Assembly (NCBI GenBank): GCA_031292385.1
Contig: JARLHE010000041.1
Coordinates: 62,001 to 126,000 of the forward strand
Direction: 5' to 3'
DNA: 64,000 nt
Origin: Oligoflexia bacterium
GTDB taxonomy: Bacteria > Bdellovibrionota > UBA1018
Shown here: in pieces, positions 36,215 through 45,077 of the stretch
Layout: every line of letters begins with the position of its first letter
Numbering within the stretch: position 1 is the stretch's first letter
Program-made: the position numbers and the translations under genes
The notes under the pieces: model-generated
Database searches by the model: none
Told to the model about the DNA's origin: nothing
What the model saw: the letters and a program-made list of their open reading frames with translations, nothing else

Positions 36215-36817
36215 TTACTCAAACGAAAGATCGGTGGAAGCACCGGAAAGCAGGAGAACGGAAAGTCGATCGAGACGCCCGACTGACAAATCATTGACGG
36301 GAATTACGGCGAAAGCGGCGATTTTGTCGGTGGCGCTAGCTCCTCCCGAGAGCGAGTCGTAACAGTAGCTTTCCAAAAGCCCTGGAACGTTCAACTCCCC
36401 TCCTTTTTCTTTCGAAAGGAGGACCAAGACGCCATCGCCCGAACCGGTCAGGGAACCGGAACGGACCGGAGTGAAAACCGCGTCTTCGCAGCGATTCGCG
36501 GTCTCTACTTGATACTCGAGGCTTCCTCCCCCGAGAAAACGGAGACGATATGCGCGGCGATTCACGGCGGCTTCGCGTTTGATCCGGATGATTTCCTGGC
36601 CAAGAACGCGAGTCGCGCGCAAGCTTTTCCACTTCGGGCGCTGGTCCATGATCACGGGAACCGAAGAAAGCAGCAAAAACACGACCGCCGTCGCGGCGAT
36701 CCAAAGCCGGTTATGCTTTCGAATGCGCTGATCGACTTTTTCCCAAAGTTCGTAGTGACTCCACTCGGCTTTGGACCAGCGGTCTTCGGCTATGTCGGAA
36801 TCGTAAATTGGAACCAT
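36215..36817 (-). CDS. FimT/GspH-like protein without prepilin signal
   Basis: 200 aa. The first 35 residues are hydrophilic and probably cytoplasmic, followed by a membrane segment (about 38-56, WIAATAVVFLLLSSVPVIM). The next part (ATRVLGQEIIRIKREAAVNRRAYRLRF) resembles the helix and first strand of GspH/FimT minor pilins, which read as LARTEAIRRN-type in that family. There is no Gly-Phe-Thr-Leu-x-Glu cleavage site. Two Cys in the C-terminal half (NRCED, ESYCYDS). It overlaps pilD by 28 bp and precedes pilM, so a role in pilus assembly is likely; the FimT relation is an inference. Confidence 0.6.
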   Translation of the reverse strand: MVPIYDSDIAEDRWSKAEWSHYELWEKVDQRIRKHNRLWIAATAVVFLLLSSVPVIMDQRPKWKSLRATRVLGQEIIRIKREAAVNRRAYRLRFLGGGSLEYQVETANRCEDAVFTPVRSGSLTGSGDGVLVLLSKEKGGELNVPGLLESYCYDSLSGGASATDKIAAFAVIPVNDLSVGRLDRLSVLLLSGASTDLSFE

Positions 36818-37650
36818 AGAAAATCACCCAATAAGTGATAATAGATTGCCCCGATCACCAAAAAAGGTCCATATGGGATCGCCGCCGCCAAAAGATTCGT
36901 GTCGGCCGCCGCAGCTGCCTGGTCTTCCAGCTCCGAAGGCTGATCCGAAGGGCCTTCCAGCGAAATACCGTGGCGCCGCGCCCACCAGGCCCAACCCAAT
37001 CCGACCAAGCTGCCGCTCACCGAGCTGATCAAAACAGTGGCGAAGACGCCGGCCGGGCCTAAAAACGCTCCAATCATGGCGAGCAACTTGACGTCGCCGC
37101 CCCCCAGCCCCGCGCGCCCGGCCAGCCTGAGATAGGCCCAGGATAAGCCGAAAAAAATACCGAACCCAAGCAAGGCTCCCAGGACCGACATCGGCCAGGC
37201 GAGGCTTGCATGCAAGAAAAAAGTCGAAACCAGCCCAAGAACCAGCCCGCCCAGGCTGAGCTCATCCGGAATGATCCGATGCTCGAGATCGATAAAGGTG
37301 ACGGCGATCAAGATCGCCAGAAACGGAAGCTCCCGGATCATAAGGACGGGCGTCAGGCCGAACTTCAGTTTCGCCGCCAGGAACAGAAGCGCCGTCATCA
37401 ATTCGATCAGGGGATAGCGGACGGAAATCGGAGCGCGGCACGACCGGCATTTTCCCCGGAGCGCGCACCAGCTCAAAAGCGGTATATTATCGTACCAGCG
37501 TATCGGCACCAGGCAGCTGGGACAGCGGCTTGCCGGTTTTAAGATGGAGCCGCCATCGGGCAAACGGCAAATCACCACATTCAGAAAGCTACCGATGATG
37601 AGGCCGAGAAAGAAAACCGCGAAGCTGCTCAATACCGGAAATTCGTCCAT
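36790..37650 (-). CDS. pilD: Prepilin peptidase
   Basis: 286 aa. Polytopic membrane protein with the N-terminal cysteine tetrad (ASRCPSCLVPI and KCRSCRAPI), N-methyltransferase region, and the two catalytic aspartates in FIDLEHRIIPDEL and GGGDVKLLAMIGA. It cleaves the leader from PilA and minor pilins and methylates the new N-terminal Phe. The C-terminal tail of about 50 residues (GPSDQPSELEDQAAAAADTN) carries an acidic loop not usual for the family. Its ATG abuts the stop of the permease gene upstream. Confidence 0.95.
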   Translation of the reverse strand: MDEFPVLSSFAVFFLGLIIGSFLNVVICRLPDGGSILKPASRCPSCLVPIRWYDNIPLLSWCALRGKCRSCRAPISVRYPLIELMTALLFLAAKLKFGLTPVLMIRELPFLAILIAVTFIDLEHRIIPDELSLGGLVLGLVSTFFLHASLAWPMSVLGALLGFGIFFGLSWAYLRLAGRAGLGGGDVKLLAMIGAFLGPAGVFATVLISSVSGSLVGLGWAWWARRHGISLEGPSDQPSELEDQAAAAADTNLLAAAIPYGPFLVIGAIYYHLLGDFLWFQFTIPT

Positions 37651-38466
37651 TCAAACATCCTTCGATCGGATCAGAACTCCGGCCAAAAGAAGGAAAACGC
37701 CGCAAACCGCGGCGGCGTACGCGAACGCCAACAAGACGGACGCGCCGCTGACCGGCACCCCGTAAGTCAGATGGAGCCCGAGATCGAAATGCTCCAAATT
37801 GGGCAATAAGCTTATCGCGAAATCGAGAGAACGGAGGCCCCCGCCCGTACCGAGCTTGGAAACCACCGCATGTAGACGCGAGATATTGACGCCGACGAGA
37901 TATGTGCCGACCGTGAAAATCACGGAGAGCGAGGTCGTCGAGAAAGTCGAAAAAAAGATGGCCAGCGAGGCCAAAACAAAGCTTTGCAAAAGAGCGAAAA
38001 CGACCGACCAAAAGAGAGCTCCATGAATGGGCGATACCTGCCACTCCGCGCGCATGAGAAAAAGAATTCCCAAGTAAGCGACCAGGAAAAGCAGCCAGTT
38101 GGCGGTAATCACCGCGCATATGCCTAAAAATTTTCCGAACACGAAATGCGAGCGCAAAACAGGGCGGGATAGCGCCATATGAATCGTGCGGCGTTCGAAT
38201 TCTCGGCCAATCAGCCCGGAACCGAGGAAAATGGCGATCAAGGCGCAGGATAAAGCGATCGCCGAATGCCCGAAATCGAGGAGAATCCGCTCGGGCCTGA
38301 TATAGGAAAGACGCGAGGCGAGAAGCCCCAGGACGATCAGGAAAATGCCGCAGATCAAGACGTTATAAAGAACCTTGTCGCGCATGATCTCGAAAAAAGT
38401 CACTTTCGCGACGGCGCCGGCGGTATCCAAAGCGGAAGGGATCTTGGTTTCGGCGCGATGACTCAC
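37651..38466 (-). CDS. pilI: ABC transporter permease, PilI-like
   Basis: 271 aa from GTG 38466, which overlaps the ATPase stop (GTGA). The open frame reaches 38766 but that part is out-of-frame shadow of the ATPase gene. About six membrane helices, of the ABC-2 type (VTFFEIMRDKVLYNVLICG, FGKFLGICAVITANWLL). In Myxococcus xanthus the ABC proteins PilH and PilI, with PilG, are required for type IV pili. The position beside pilD and pilM supports that assignment; the substrate is not known. Confidence 0.82.
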   Translation of the reverse strand: MSHRAETKIPSALDTAGAVAKVTFFEIMRDKVLYNVLICGIFLIVLGLLASRLSYIRPERILLDFGHSAIALSCALIAIFLGSGLIGREFERRTIHMALSRPVLRSHFVFGKFLGICAVITANWLLFLVAYLGILFLMRAEWQVSPIHGALFWSVVFALLQSFVLASLAIFFSTFSTTSLSVIFTVGTYLVGVNISRLHAVVSKLGTGGGLRSLDFAISLLPNLEHFDLGLHLTYGVPVSGASVLLAFAYAAAVCGVFLLLAGVLIRSKDV

Positions 38467-39380
38467 TTTGCGGGCTCCTCGAAAAAGGATTCCAGCGAAG
38501 GGCGAATCGGACTGACCCAGAGAACCTGCGCTCCGCGGGACAAGAGATCCGACAAAGCCAAGGTTACCGCCTCCTGGCTCGAGACGGTGGCGCGGACGCC
38601 GTCCGGGATGCTTCTCACGCTCGTGAATCGTCCGCTCGCCTCCGCGGTCGCGACATCGAGCCCGCTGAAGGCGATCTCCGTTTGGCGCGGCCCTTGAGCG
38701 AGAAAGCTGCCGATCGAACCGCAGCCGACCAAGCGCCCCTTCTGAATCAAGGCCACCCGATCGCAAATCGCCTCGACATCGGGAATGACATGCGAACTGA
38801 AAAATATCGTGCGGCCTTCGGAGGCCAGGCTTAAAATCAGCTCGCGCATTTCCTTTCGCCCCAGCGGATCAAGCCCGCTCATGGGCTCATCGAGCACCAA
38901 AAACTCGGGATCATGCAATATCGCCTGCGCGATCCCGATTCGCTGAAGCATGCCTTTCGAATACTTGCGAAGCTCGATCTTGCGGGCCGCGGTCATACCG
39001 ACCGCCGATAGCACGACGGGAATGCGGGCGGCGATCTGAAGGCGGGACATGCCGGACAGCGCGCCGAAAAACCGCAATAACGACTCGCCAGTCAGATGTT
39101 CGTGAAAATAGGGCCTCTCGGGCAAATAACCGATGCGGGCCTTCTGCTCGAGCCGCCAGGTTTCCTCTCCCCGAAGCTTAATGGTGCCCGCAGTGGGCCT
39201 TCGAATGCCGACAATCAAATGAATGAGGCTGGTTTTCCCGGCGCCGTTGGCCCCGAGAAAACCGAAGATCGAACGTTCCGGGACGGACAGCGAAACATCG
39301 TGAAGCACTTGGGTGCGAGCCATCCAAAAGCCGGAGCGAAAAACCTGCTCAACATGCGAGATTTCCAGAAGTTCTGCCAT
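38463..39380 (-). CDS. pilH: ABC transporter ATP-binding protein, PilH-like
   Basis: 305 aa. Walker [15 protein letters not shown], signature segment [15 protein letters not shown], Walker [17 protein letters not shown] and the switch His in [13 protein letters not shown]. The C-terminal about 90 residues are an extra domain typical of ABC-2 ATPases. It pairs with the permease downstream (4-bp overlap). In the Myxococcus pil cluster the equivalent gene is pilH. Confidence 0.85.
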   Translation of the reverse strand: MAELLEISHVEQVFRSGFWMARTQVLHDVSLSVPERSIFGFLGANGAGKTSLIHLIVGIRRPTAGTIKLRGEETWRLEQKARIGYLPERPYFHEHLTGESLLRFFGALSGMSRLQIAARIPVVLSAVGMTAARKIELRKYSKGMLQRIGIAQAILHDPEFLVLDEPMSGLDPLGRKEMRELILSLASEGRTIFFSSHVIPDVEAICDRVALIQKGRLVGCGSIGSFLAQGPRQTEIAFSGLDVATAEASGRFTSVRSIPDGVRATVSSQEAVTLALSDLLSRGAQVLWVSPIRPSLESFFEEPAK

Positions 39381-39403
39381 CGCTGTTTCAAACGTTAGAG
39401 GAT

Positions 39404-40354
39404 TCAGTCCGCTCCGTCCAGACCAAACACCTTCTCATGGGCGGTCGTCGTGTTCACCCGCCCGCTCTGATCGATCCAAAGCCGGCCCCCCCAAGGATCG
39501 AGCGCGGCATAGCGTCCCGACTTCATGAATTCATGCCAATACTTCTCCATTTGAGCCGATGACACCGAAGCCTGGCTTCGGTAGTTCCGATTCGCGGAAA
39601 GAAAGCCCTTAAAGGCATGGTTCATATCGAAGAGGTACTGGCCCACCATCAAAGAATTGCGACGCGAAATGAGCTCTTGCTTGGCCGTGGTATTCGGCGC
39701 GGAAGCGATCATGTGATTCAGGAGACGGAGCCCGACGTCATACTCTCCGCCGGGACGGCTCAATCGCATTTCGAGGTTGTGAAGATAGCCGGGAGCCCCG
39801 GGCACTTCGGCTGCCTCCTTAAAATACCGGGCAGCGCTAGGAATATCGTTTTCCTCGAAAAGGCCGATATAACCTCCCAGAAGAGGGATCGCCCAAGGAT
39901 AAGGCCAATAGTCCGCCTGAAATTCCGGTGACTGATGCGGAAGCTGTTCTTTGCGATAGGCGTCCCCGCGCTCAATCAGCTCCTTCGCGCCCGCTATATC
40001 ATCTCGGACAACCGCCAATAAATTGGCTCCCGCATGGTAGGCTTGATAAAACGCCGGGTCCAAACGGGTTACCAGATCGAGATCGTAAAAAATACTGGCG
40101 TGCATCCATCGGGGAACCTTCGCGATTCGGTCATCCAGCAAAACATCAATCCAAATCGAATCAATCGCCGCCGGAAGCTGGCCAAAAGACAGGATGCTGA
40201 AAATTTCGGGATCCCAACGCGAACCCCGCTCCGGCGGCGCGGTCACGGGAACGTAGCTTTTCCGCCGAAGCACGGAATCGGCGCTGATCTGGACCGCAAG
40301 CAACAAGGCCAAAATTAGTACAGAACGAATTGTCAACGACCGACCTATGTTCAT
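39404..40354 (-). CDS. Membrane-anchored TPR-like protein, PilG-like candidate
   Basis: 316 aa from ATG 40354 (an ATG at 40381 would add nine residues). One N-terminal hydrophobic segment (SVLILALLLAVQISA) anchors a helical domain of TPR-like repeats (FYQAYHAGANLLAVVRDDIAGAKEL, AARYFKEAAEV). By position, upstream of the PilH- and PilI-like ABC genes, it could be the accessory protein PilG, which has no strong family motif; sequence alone does not prove it. The gene is divergent from pilA. Confidence 0.6.
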   Translation of the reverse strand: MNIGRSLTIRSVLILALLLAVQISADSVLRRKSYVPVTAPPERGSRWDPEIFSILSFGQLPAAIDSIWIDVLLDDRIAKVPRWMHASIFYDLDLVTRLDPAFYQAYHAGANLLAVVRDDIAGAKELIERGDAYRKEQLPHQSPEFQADYWPYPWAIPLLGGYIGLFEENDIPSAARYFKEAAEVPGAPGYLHNLEMRLSRPGGEYDVGLRLLNHMIASAPNTTAKQELISRRNSLMVGQYLFDMNHAFKGFLSANRNYRSQASVSSAQMEKYWHEFMKSGRYAALDPWGGRLWIDQSGRVNTTTAHEKVFGLDGAD

Positions 40355-40397
40355 ATTTTTGCCAGGGCTCTTCGGACACATGCAAAAAAAATGGATA

Positions 40398-40425
40398 TTG
40401 TCACCATCGCCTGGGCTGCTACACT
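40398..40425 (+). promoter_or_regulatory. Candidate sigma70 promoter for pilA
   Basis: TTGTCA (40398-40403), 16-bp spacer, TACACT (40420-40425), 74 bp before the ATG. I found no GG-N10-GC sigma54 site in the 118-bp gap, although many pilA genes have one. Confidence 0.45.
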
Positions 40426-40499
40426 TTGTATTAAAGCAACCATTTTGATGTCACGATATGATTTTAAACTATTAGGCCAGAAAAGGTCGGAGTAAAAAA

Positions 40500-41147
40500 A
40501 TGAAAAACGCAGGACGTATCAAGAAATTAGTCAAACGAGCCAATCAGGGTTTTACCCTGGTCGAGCTCATGGTCGTGGTCGCGATCATCGGCATTCTCGC
40601 CGCGGTAGCGATCCCGAATTTCATCAAATATCAAGCGAAGAGCCGCACGACGGAAGCGAAGATCGCCTTGGCTTCGATCTTCACGGCGGAGCAATCCTTT
40701 TCGGCTGAGAATTCGACCTATACCTCGTGCCTTGCGCAAGCCGGTTACACTCCGGATGGATCGAATCATTACTATGCGCTCGGTTTCCAGCAAAGCGTCA
40801 CCGCCAATGCCGTATGCGGCGGCAGCGGCACGGGCACACAATGCAACACTTACTCCTATAACGGCAACGTAGGGGTTCCTGGCGCCACTTGTCGCAATCT
40901 TACGACACCTTTTACAGCCGCCGGCGTCGCATGGACCGCGACAACATCTGATACCGCTTATGCGGCCAATTTAGAGCAAAACAAAAGCACCGGCGTCACG
41001 GTCACTGATGCGACCCTCACCGCATCGGCGATCAATGCAACCACGTTCACAGCCGAGGCTGCCGGCAATATTTCGAATGTCGTGGCGGCTGACGTCTGGA
41101 CCATTAATCAACAAAAGGCGCTCCTGAATACAGCTAGCGGTATCTAA
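40500..41147 (+). CDS. pilA: Major type IV pilin
   Basis: 215 aa. Class IVa prepilin: a 17-residue basic leader ending in Gly, then mature FTLVELMVVVAIIGILAAVA with the +5 glutamate (E22 of the precursor). The globular part has four cysteines (YTSCLAQ, NAVCGGS, TQCNTYS, GATCRNL) and is rich in Thr, Ser and Asn, which leaves many possible O-glycosylation sites. GGAG lies seven bases before the ATG. It is followed by a strong terminator at 41171. The size and the IgG-like tail are larger than short Geobacter pilins. Confidence 0.95.
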   Translation: MKNAGRIKKLVKRANQGFTLVELMVVVAIIGILAAVAIPNFIKYQAKSRTTEAKIALASIFTAEQSFSAENSTYTSCLAQAGYTPDGSNHYYALGFQQSVTANAVCGGSGTGTQCNTYSYNGNVGVPGATCRNLTTPFTAAGVAWTATTSDTAYAANLEQNKSTGVTVTDATLTASAINATTFTAEAAGNISNVVAADVWTINQQKALLNTASGI

Positions 41148-41148
41148 T

Positions 41149-43434
41149 TTGGATTCTTCCAGACTGGACGGGCGGAGGCAATTAGCTGATCTCATCATCA
41201 GCTTGATGCTTCCGCCTTTTTTTTGGTACTTTTTTCTCTCTTGGCACCCCGGGACTCTCATCGAAAACCACGACGGCATTCAGGTTTTCTACCTCCAAGC
41301 CCGGGAGTTGTTTGCGCTCGGAGGCGACTGGACTCAGCTGACTTACCGCCTTGGAGTTCAGGGCGGTGCCAAGATCCACGATATTCTTGGAACCTTGCCT
41401 TTTCTGCAATGGGCCGCACGCATTGGGCTTTCTCCCGTCGCCGGGCTGAATACCCTGATCTTCGCGATACAATCCGCATTCGCCTTTCTCACGCTACAAG
41501 CGGCGAGAGATCTTGCCATTTTGGCCGCACCCAATGAAGAGCCGTCGTCAAGTTTGACGACACGGATAGGGCTCGCGACGCTGGCCGCATTTTCACCGTT
41601 TTTAGGTTGGACCCTGCCCTATGGGCACGAAAGCCATCTCTTGGGCGCCATGTTTTTCCTGGTCTTCGCCTCGCTCGCGCTTTCCGTCGCCGCTCAAACC
41701 TTCACGGCGCTCCACGCTTTGGTCTGCCTCGGGGTTTTAATTCACGCGATCCGCGGCAGCGGCCAACAAGCAGTCGTTTACAGCGTGATTTTCGGCGCAC
41801 CCATCGCAATCGGCGGTTTTTTCTTCGTCAAGAACACTCTCCGATCCAAACCGGCAATGACCGCTCTCTTGGCGGCCTTCGCGGTTCCGGTCGCCGCGCT
41901 CTGCATCGCGCTGCCCGGATATTGGGGCATGATCGCCAACGCGATGGGCACTGACTTCGCCCGGAGCTCTTCAAGCGGCCCCGTCACTTTCAGCTACTAC
42001 GTTTCAAAATGGCAAGATTGGCTTCAATCGCTCGCCTGGACGATACGCGCCATCCCTCAGGCAACCCCGACTCCCCTCCACCACGAAATCAATTATCCAA
42101 TCGGGCCTTTGCTATTCATCGCGCTTTCGTTCCGCTGGAAACGAGCCCGAGGACTCGCCATCGGTATGCTGATCAGCTTGGGACTTGCGCTCTGCTTCAG
42201 CACCGATATGTTTCCGTTTTCGAATCTACTCTTGGCTTTGCTTCCGCCGCTTCGGCTTTTTCGGGTACCCGCGCGCGCGATCCTGCCTTTTCTGTTCGCG
42301 GTCATCATCGTGGCCGAGTCCGCGCTGCTATCGAAAGGCCGCGAAAACGGCGATGATCTAAAAAAACGAGCCCCGCTTCTGCTGGCGGCAGGGGCGGCAT
42401 CGATTGCCATCGCGCTGCTGCCAAATTTTGGACCAATGGTCGACTGGGGCCTGGAGGCCACCGCCTGGATACTGGCAGCCATCGTTTTTTCCGTCCATCT
42501 TCGGAAATATCAAAAAGAAGGGATCATCCTTCTTCTGGCCGGTCTTTCTCTTCACGCCTTTCACGAAAGAATGACGGCGCACATCGATATGCCGTCGTTG
42601 ACATCCACTACGGAAAGTATCCGTCGTTCGATCCTGGAGCAGGCGCCCGATCTTGCTTCTCCCTTAACGCGAATTGTCCTCGACTTCACCGTTCCGCCCT
42701 GGTCGACCAATACGCCCATGGCGCTGGGACTTTCCAGCATCGACGGATATCTCCAAGCCAACCGAAGGTTTCATGACCTCGTCGATGCCGTGCGCGGAGA
42801 AAGCGATCCCAGCGGCACCATGATGAATTACCATTTCGGCAATACGCCCGCGTTTGAAACACTCGCGTCACTTTACAATGTACGCTATCGCGCGACCGAA
42901 GCCCAAGGAAAGCCAAAGGTCGTACCGACTCATCTCGACCGGGGCGGAGCGTGGTTCGCGAGTCAGGCCAGCCCGACGGGATCATATGAGAGCCTTGCTC
43001 ATGAGCTCCGTTTCTGGGACGGGAAAGATGCGTGGTATTTGCAGAATGACCCCGCAATCAGACCGGAAACTCGAGAACTTTTGAGCCGCGTCGGCCCGAA
43101 GGAAATCTGCGAAAAAGCTCGTCTCATCAAAATCGAAGCCTTGGACCCGGCGCAAGGAGTCCATATCGAAACCGTAAGCCCTGCTCCATGCGTACTGGCG
43201 GTAGCCATGAATTTCGTCTCGAGCTTCGATGCGAATATCGATCGATCAGAAAAGTTACCCGTTTTCCCCATCTACGGTGCGCTCACCGGGATAGTCGTTC
43301 CGATGGGCCACCATCTGATCGAAATCCGCGACCAAGCGCAAATTCCCGCCTGGACACGCTGGCTTCAGGGCTTTGGATTCGTGCTGGTCATCGCTGCCTT
43401 TTCCGCCTGGTTTATTTCACCCAGCCGCCTTTGA
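41149..43434 (+). CDS. Polytopic membrane protein, GT-C-like, next to pilA (start uncertain)
   Basis: 761 aa if read from TTG 41149, which is one base after the pilA stop codon; an ATG at 41206 is the other candidate. About 10-12 membrane helices in the first two thirds (LMLPPFFWYFFLSW; LSLHAF) and a soluble C-terminal part. An acidic ENHDG motif follows the first helix, as in GT-C glycosyltransferases that use lipid-linked sugars. Because it follows pilA, a pilin O-glycosyltransferase is a good guess, not proved. The intrinsic terminator of pilA lies within its first 25 codons. It overlaps the convergent gene by 70 bp at the 3' end. Confidence 0.75.
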   Translation: MDSSRLDGRRQLADLIISLMLPPFFWYFFLSWHPGTLIENHDGIQVFYLQARELFALGGDWTQLTYRLGVQGGAKIHDILGTLPFLQWAARIGLSPVAGLNTLIFAIQSAFAFLTLQAARDLAILAAPNEEPSSSLTTRIGLATLAAFSPFLGWTLPYGHESHLLGAMFFLVFASLALSVAAQTFTALHALVCLGVLIHAIRGSGQQAVVYSVIFGAPIAIGGFFFVKNTLRSKPAMTALLAAFAVPVAALCIALPGYWGMIANAMGTDFARSSSSGPVTFSYYVSKWQDWLQSLAWTIRAIPQATPTPLHHEINYPIGPLLFIALSFRWKRARGLAIGMLISLGLALCFSTDMFPFSNLLLALLPPLRLFRVPARAILPFLFAVIIVAESALLSKGRENGDDLKKRAPLLLAAGAASIAIALLPNFGPMVDWGLEATAWILAAIVFSVHLRKYQKEGIILLLAGLSLHAFHERMTAHIDMPSLTSTTESIRRSILEQAPDLASPLTRIVLDFTVPPWSTNTPMALGLSSIDGYLQANRRFHDLVDAVRGESDPSGTMMNYHFGNTPAFETLASLYNVRYRATEAQGKPKVVPTHLDRGGAWFASQASPTGSYESLAHELRFWDGKDAWYLQNDPAIRPETRELLSRVGPKEICEKARLIKIEALDPAQGVHIETVSPAPCVLAVAMNFVSSFDANIDRSEKLPVFPIYGALTGIVVPMGHHLIEIRDQAQIPAWTRWLQGFGFVLVIAAFSAWFISPSRL
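41171..41224 (+). terminator. Strong intrinsic terminator downstream of pilA, inside next ORF
   Basis: A 20-base arm at 41171-41190 pairs with 41197-41216 (16 Watson-Crick pairs, two G-U pairs, two mismatches) with a 6-base loop, followed by eight T residues at 41217-41224. The T-run encodes two Phe of the first helix of the membrane protein. pilA mRNA would mostly end here. Confidence 0.85.
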
Positions 43435-45077
43435 AACTCCGGCTCAGACCAATTCCGGGCGCTTCGACGGTATTGATTCACCATTTCATCGCAAATCTGG
43501 GCGGCTCGCACGTGCCCGCAGTAGCTGTAGGTTTCGGCCACCGCGGATTCCAAAGCTTTACCGAAAGCGCCGCGGCCGGCTTGAACGGAGTCCTGCGCCA
43601 AGACGTACGCTCTCCAAAAATCCCGTTTTTTCGCAGACAGAATGGATGCATAGTAATCCGGCCATTTTCCGACGCCGCGCCCTTGCTTGAGTAGGTCCAG
43701 TTTCTGATCATCTGAAAGGCGGGGGCTCAGATAGACAGCGCGCGCGTAAAAAATCGATGTCGCCGGGTCGCTGGGCGCCCACTGGATCAATTCTTTCCCG
43801 AGCTCGAGTGCCTCGTCATAGCGCTGTCGCTCGAGAAGCCGCAGGCCGATATAAGCTTCGCTATGCGGCGTCTTTTCCACGCGAAAGATGTTCTCGAAAA
43901 TGGAGTCATCCGACCTCCAAGTGAAGGACTGCCGGGCCGATGCCCAGTAGAATATAACCGCAATTAAAATTCCGGCCGCCGCGAAAACCCTGCGGCTCAT
44001 CGCCGAACGCGCGACCCAAGGCTCGATGAGGCGCCCGACCAAAACCGCGAATCCGGTGGCGGAAAGAAGTAAATAACTATCCGAGGCGAAAATGTTCGTT
44101 CTGGCCAGGGCGAGCCAGGTTACCGGCAAGAACGTAAAAACAAGCCAGATGACCGCGAAGCGCCAGCCAAGCCGCTTAATACATACCCAAGCGAAGATCG
44201 GCAATAAGATCAGCCCGACCAGATTCGGCTTACTGCCCAGATAGTATTCCGCGGATAGCCAAAAGGGCGCGGCAAGCTGGATCAAACATCTCCCGACCGA
44301 AAGGGGCGGCATACCGATCGAATCCGCCAAGCTGATCTGGGCGAATTTCGAGGTCGGAGCGATTGAAGTATAAATAACCCGGTAATAATAAATATTGATT
44401 GCCGCGAAGAGGGCGCTCACGGGCGCGCAAACGGCCGCCGCCCGGACGAACGCCGACTGGCGGGCCAAAACTCCTCGAAGCAGGAACCACAGCGGGATAA
44501 AAATATGAATCGGCTGCGCAAGAAGGGAGAAAAAATACATGGCCGCAGCCTTCCAAGGGGCCTGCTTTGAGCTCGGATGCGATAAGAGAATGTCCGTGGC
44601 CAAAAGCGCGAAAAGCGCGGCCCATAGGTGCTTCTCCGCCGAGATCCACGCGACCGAATTGGCCATCGCGGGATGGATCGCCAGCAAAAGAACGATAAAC
44701 GCGCTGATCCGGGCGTTGCCGATTTCCCTGGACACGATCCTTGAGCTGACGGCGAGACAGGCGATCCAAAGAAACACGTTCGTCAGGTGAAAGGTGCCGA
44801 AGCCGAAGAAATAGCTCGCTTTGATATTGAGCCAGAAGCCCAGATCGCGCAGCGGCTGGACATCGAAGATCGCGCCGTCGCGCAACGCCGAAAAATAATC
44901 GCGAAGCGAGCTGATTTTCAGGAGAGGATCGATGAGGAGATGATCGTCCCTGGTGGTGATCGGATCGTGAACGATGAGCGGCCAATGAATGAAGAAATTC
45001 AGGGCCGCGCCCGCGATGAGCGCGCCCCGTATCCAAATCCGATCCCGAGCGCTATTTAGGCTTTCTTTCCCTTCCAC
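43365..45077 (-). CDS. TMTC/GT-C-like membrane protein with TPR tail
   Basis: 570 aa, GTG start with GGAG upstream. About ten membrane helices; the segment HPAMANSVAWISAEKHLWAAL resembles a conserved loop of TMTC-type O-mannosyltransferases, and a DDHLL motif after the first helix fits the GT-C acidic site. The C-terminal 170 residues contain TPR-like helices (LGLRLLERQRYDEALELGKE). It starts 26 bp inside the truncated PilR-like gene. Together with the gene after pilA it forms a pair of possible pilin-modifying enzymes. The two genes converge with a 70-bp antisense overlap. Confidence 0.75.
   Translation of the reverse strand: MEGKESLNSARDRIWIRGALIAGAALNFFIHWPLIVHDPITTRDDHLLIDPLLKISSLRDYFSALRDGAIFDVQPLRDLGFWLNIKASYFFGFGTFHLTNVFLWIACLAVSSRIVSREIGNARISAFIVLLLAIHPAMANSVAWISAEKHLWAALFALLATDILLSHPSSKQAPWKAAAMYFFSLLAQPIHIFIPLWFLLRGVLARQSAFVRAAAVCAPVSALFAAINIYYYRVIYTSIAPTSKFAQISLADSIGMPPLSVGRCLIQLAAPFWLSAEYYLGSKPNLVGLILLPIFAWVCIKRLGWRFAVIWLVFTFLPVTWLALARTNIFASDSYLLLSATGFAVLVGRLIEPWVARSAMSRRVFAAAGILIAVIFYWASARQSFTWRSDDSIFENIFRVEKTPHSEAYIGLRLLERQRYDEALELGKELIQWAPSDPATSIFYARAVYLSPRLSDDQKLDLLKQGRGVGKWPDYYASILSAKKRDFWRAYVLAQDSVQAGRGAFGKALESAVAETYSYCGHVRAAQICDEMVNQYRRSARNWSEPEFQRRLGEINQAEKAAMTSTNPKP

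Noticed and set aside
38467..38766. 100-residue N-terminal extension of the PilI-like permease
   Set aside because: The extension lies entirely inside the ATPase gene and has shadow composition; a GTG overlapping the ATPase stop gives a normal ABC-2 permease.
40382..40499. c-di-GMP (GEMM) riboswitch upstream of pilA
   Set aside because: No conserved GEMM core was seen, and the 5' leader from the predicted promoter is only about 67 bases.
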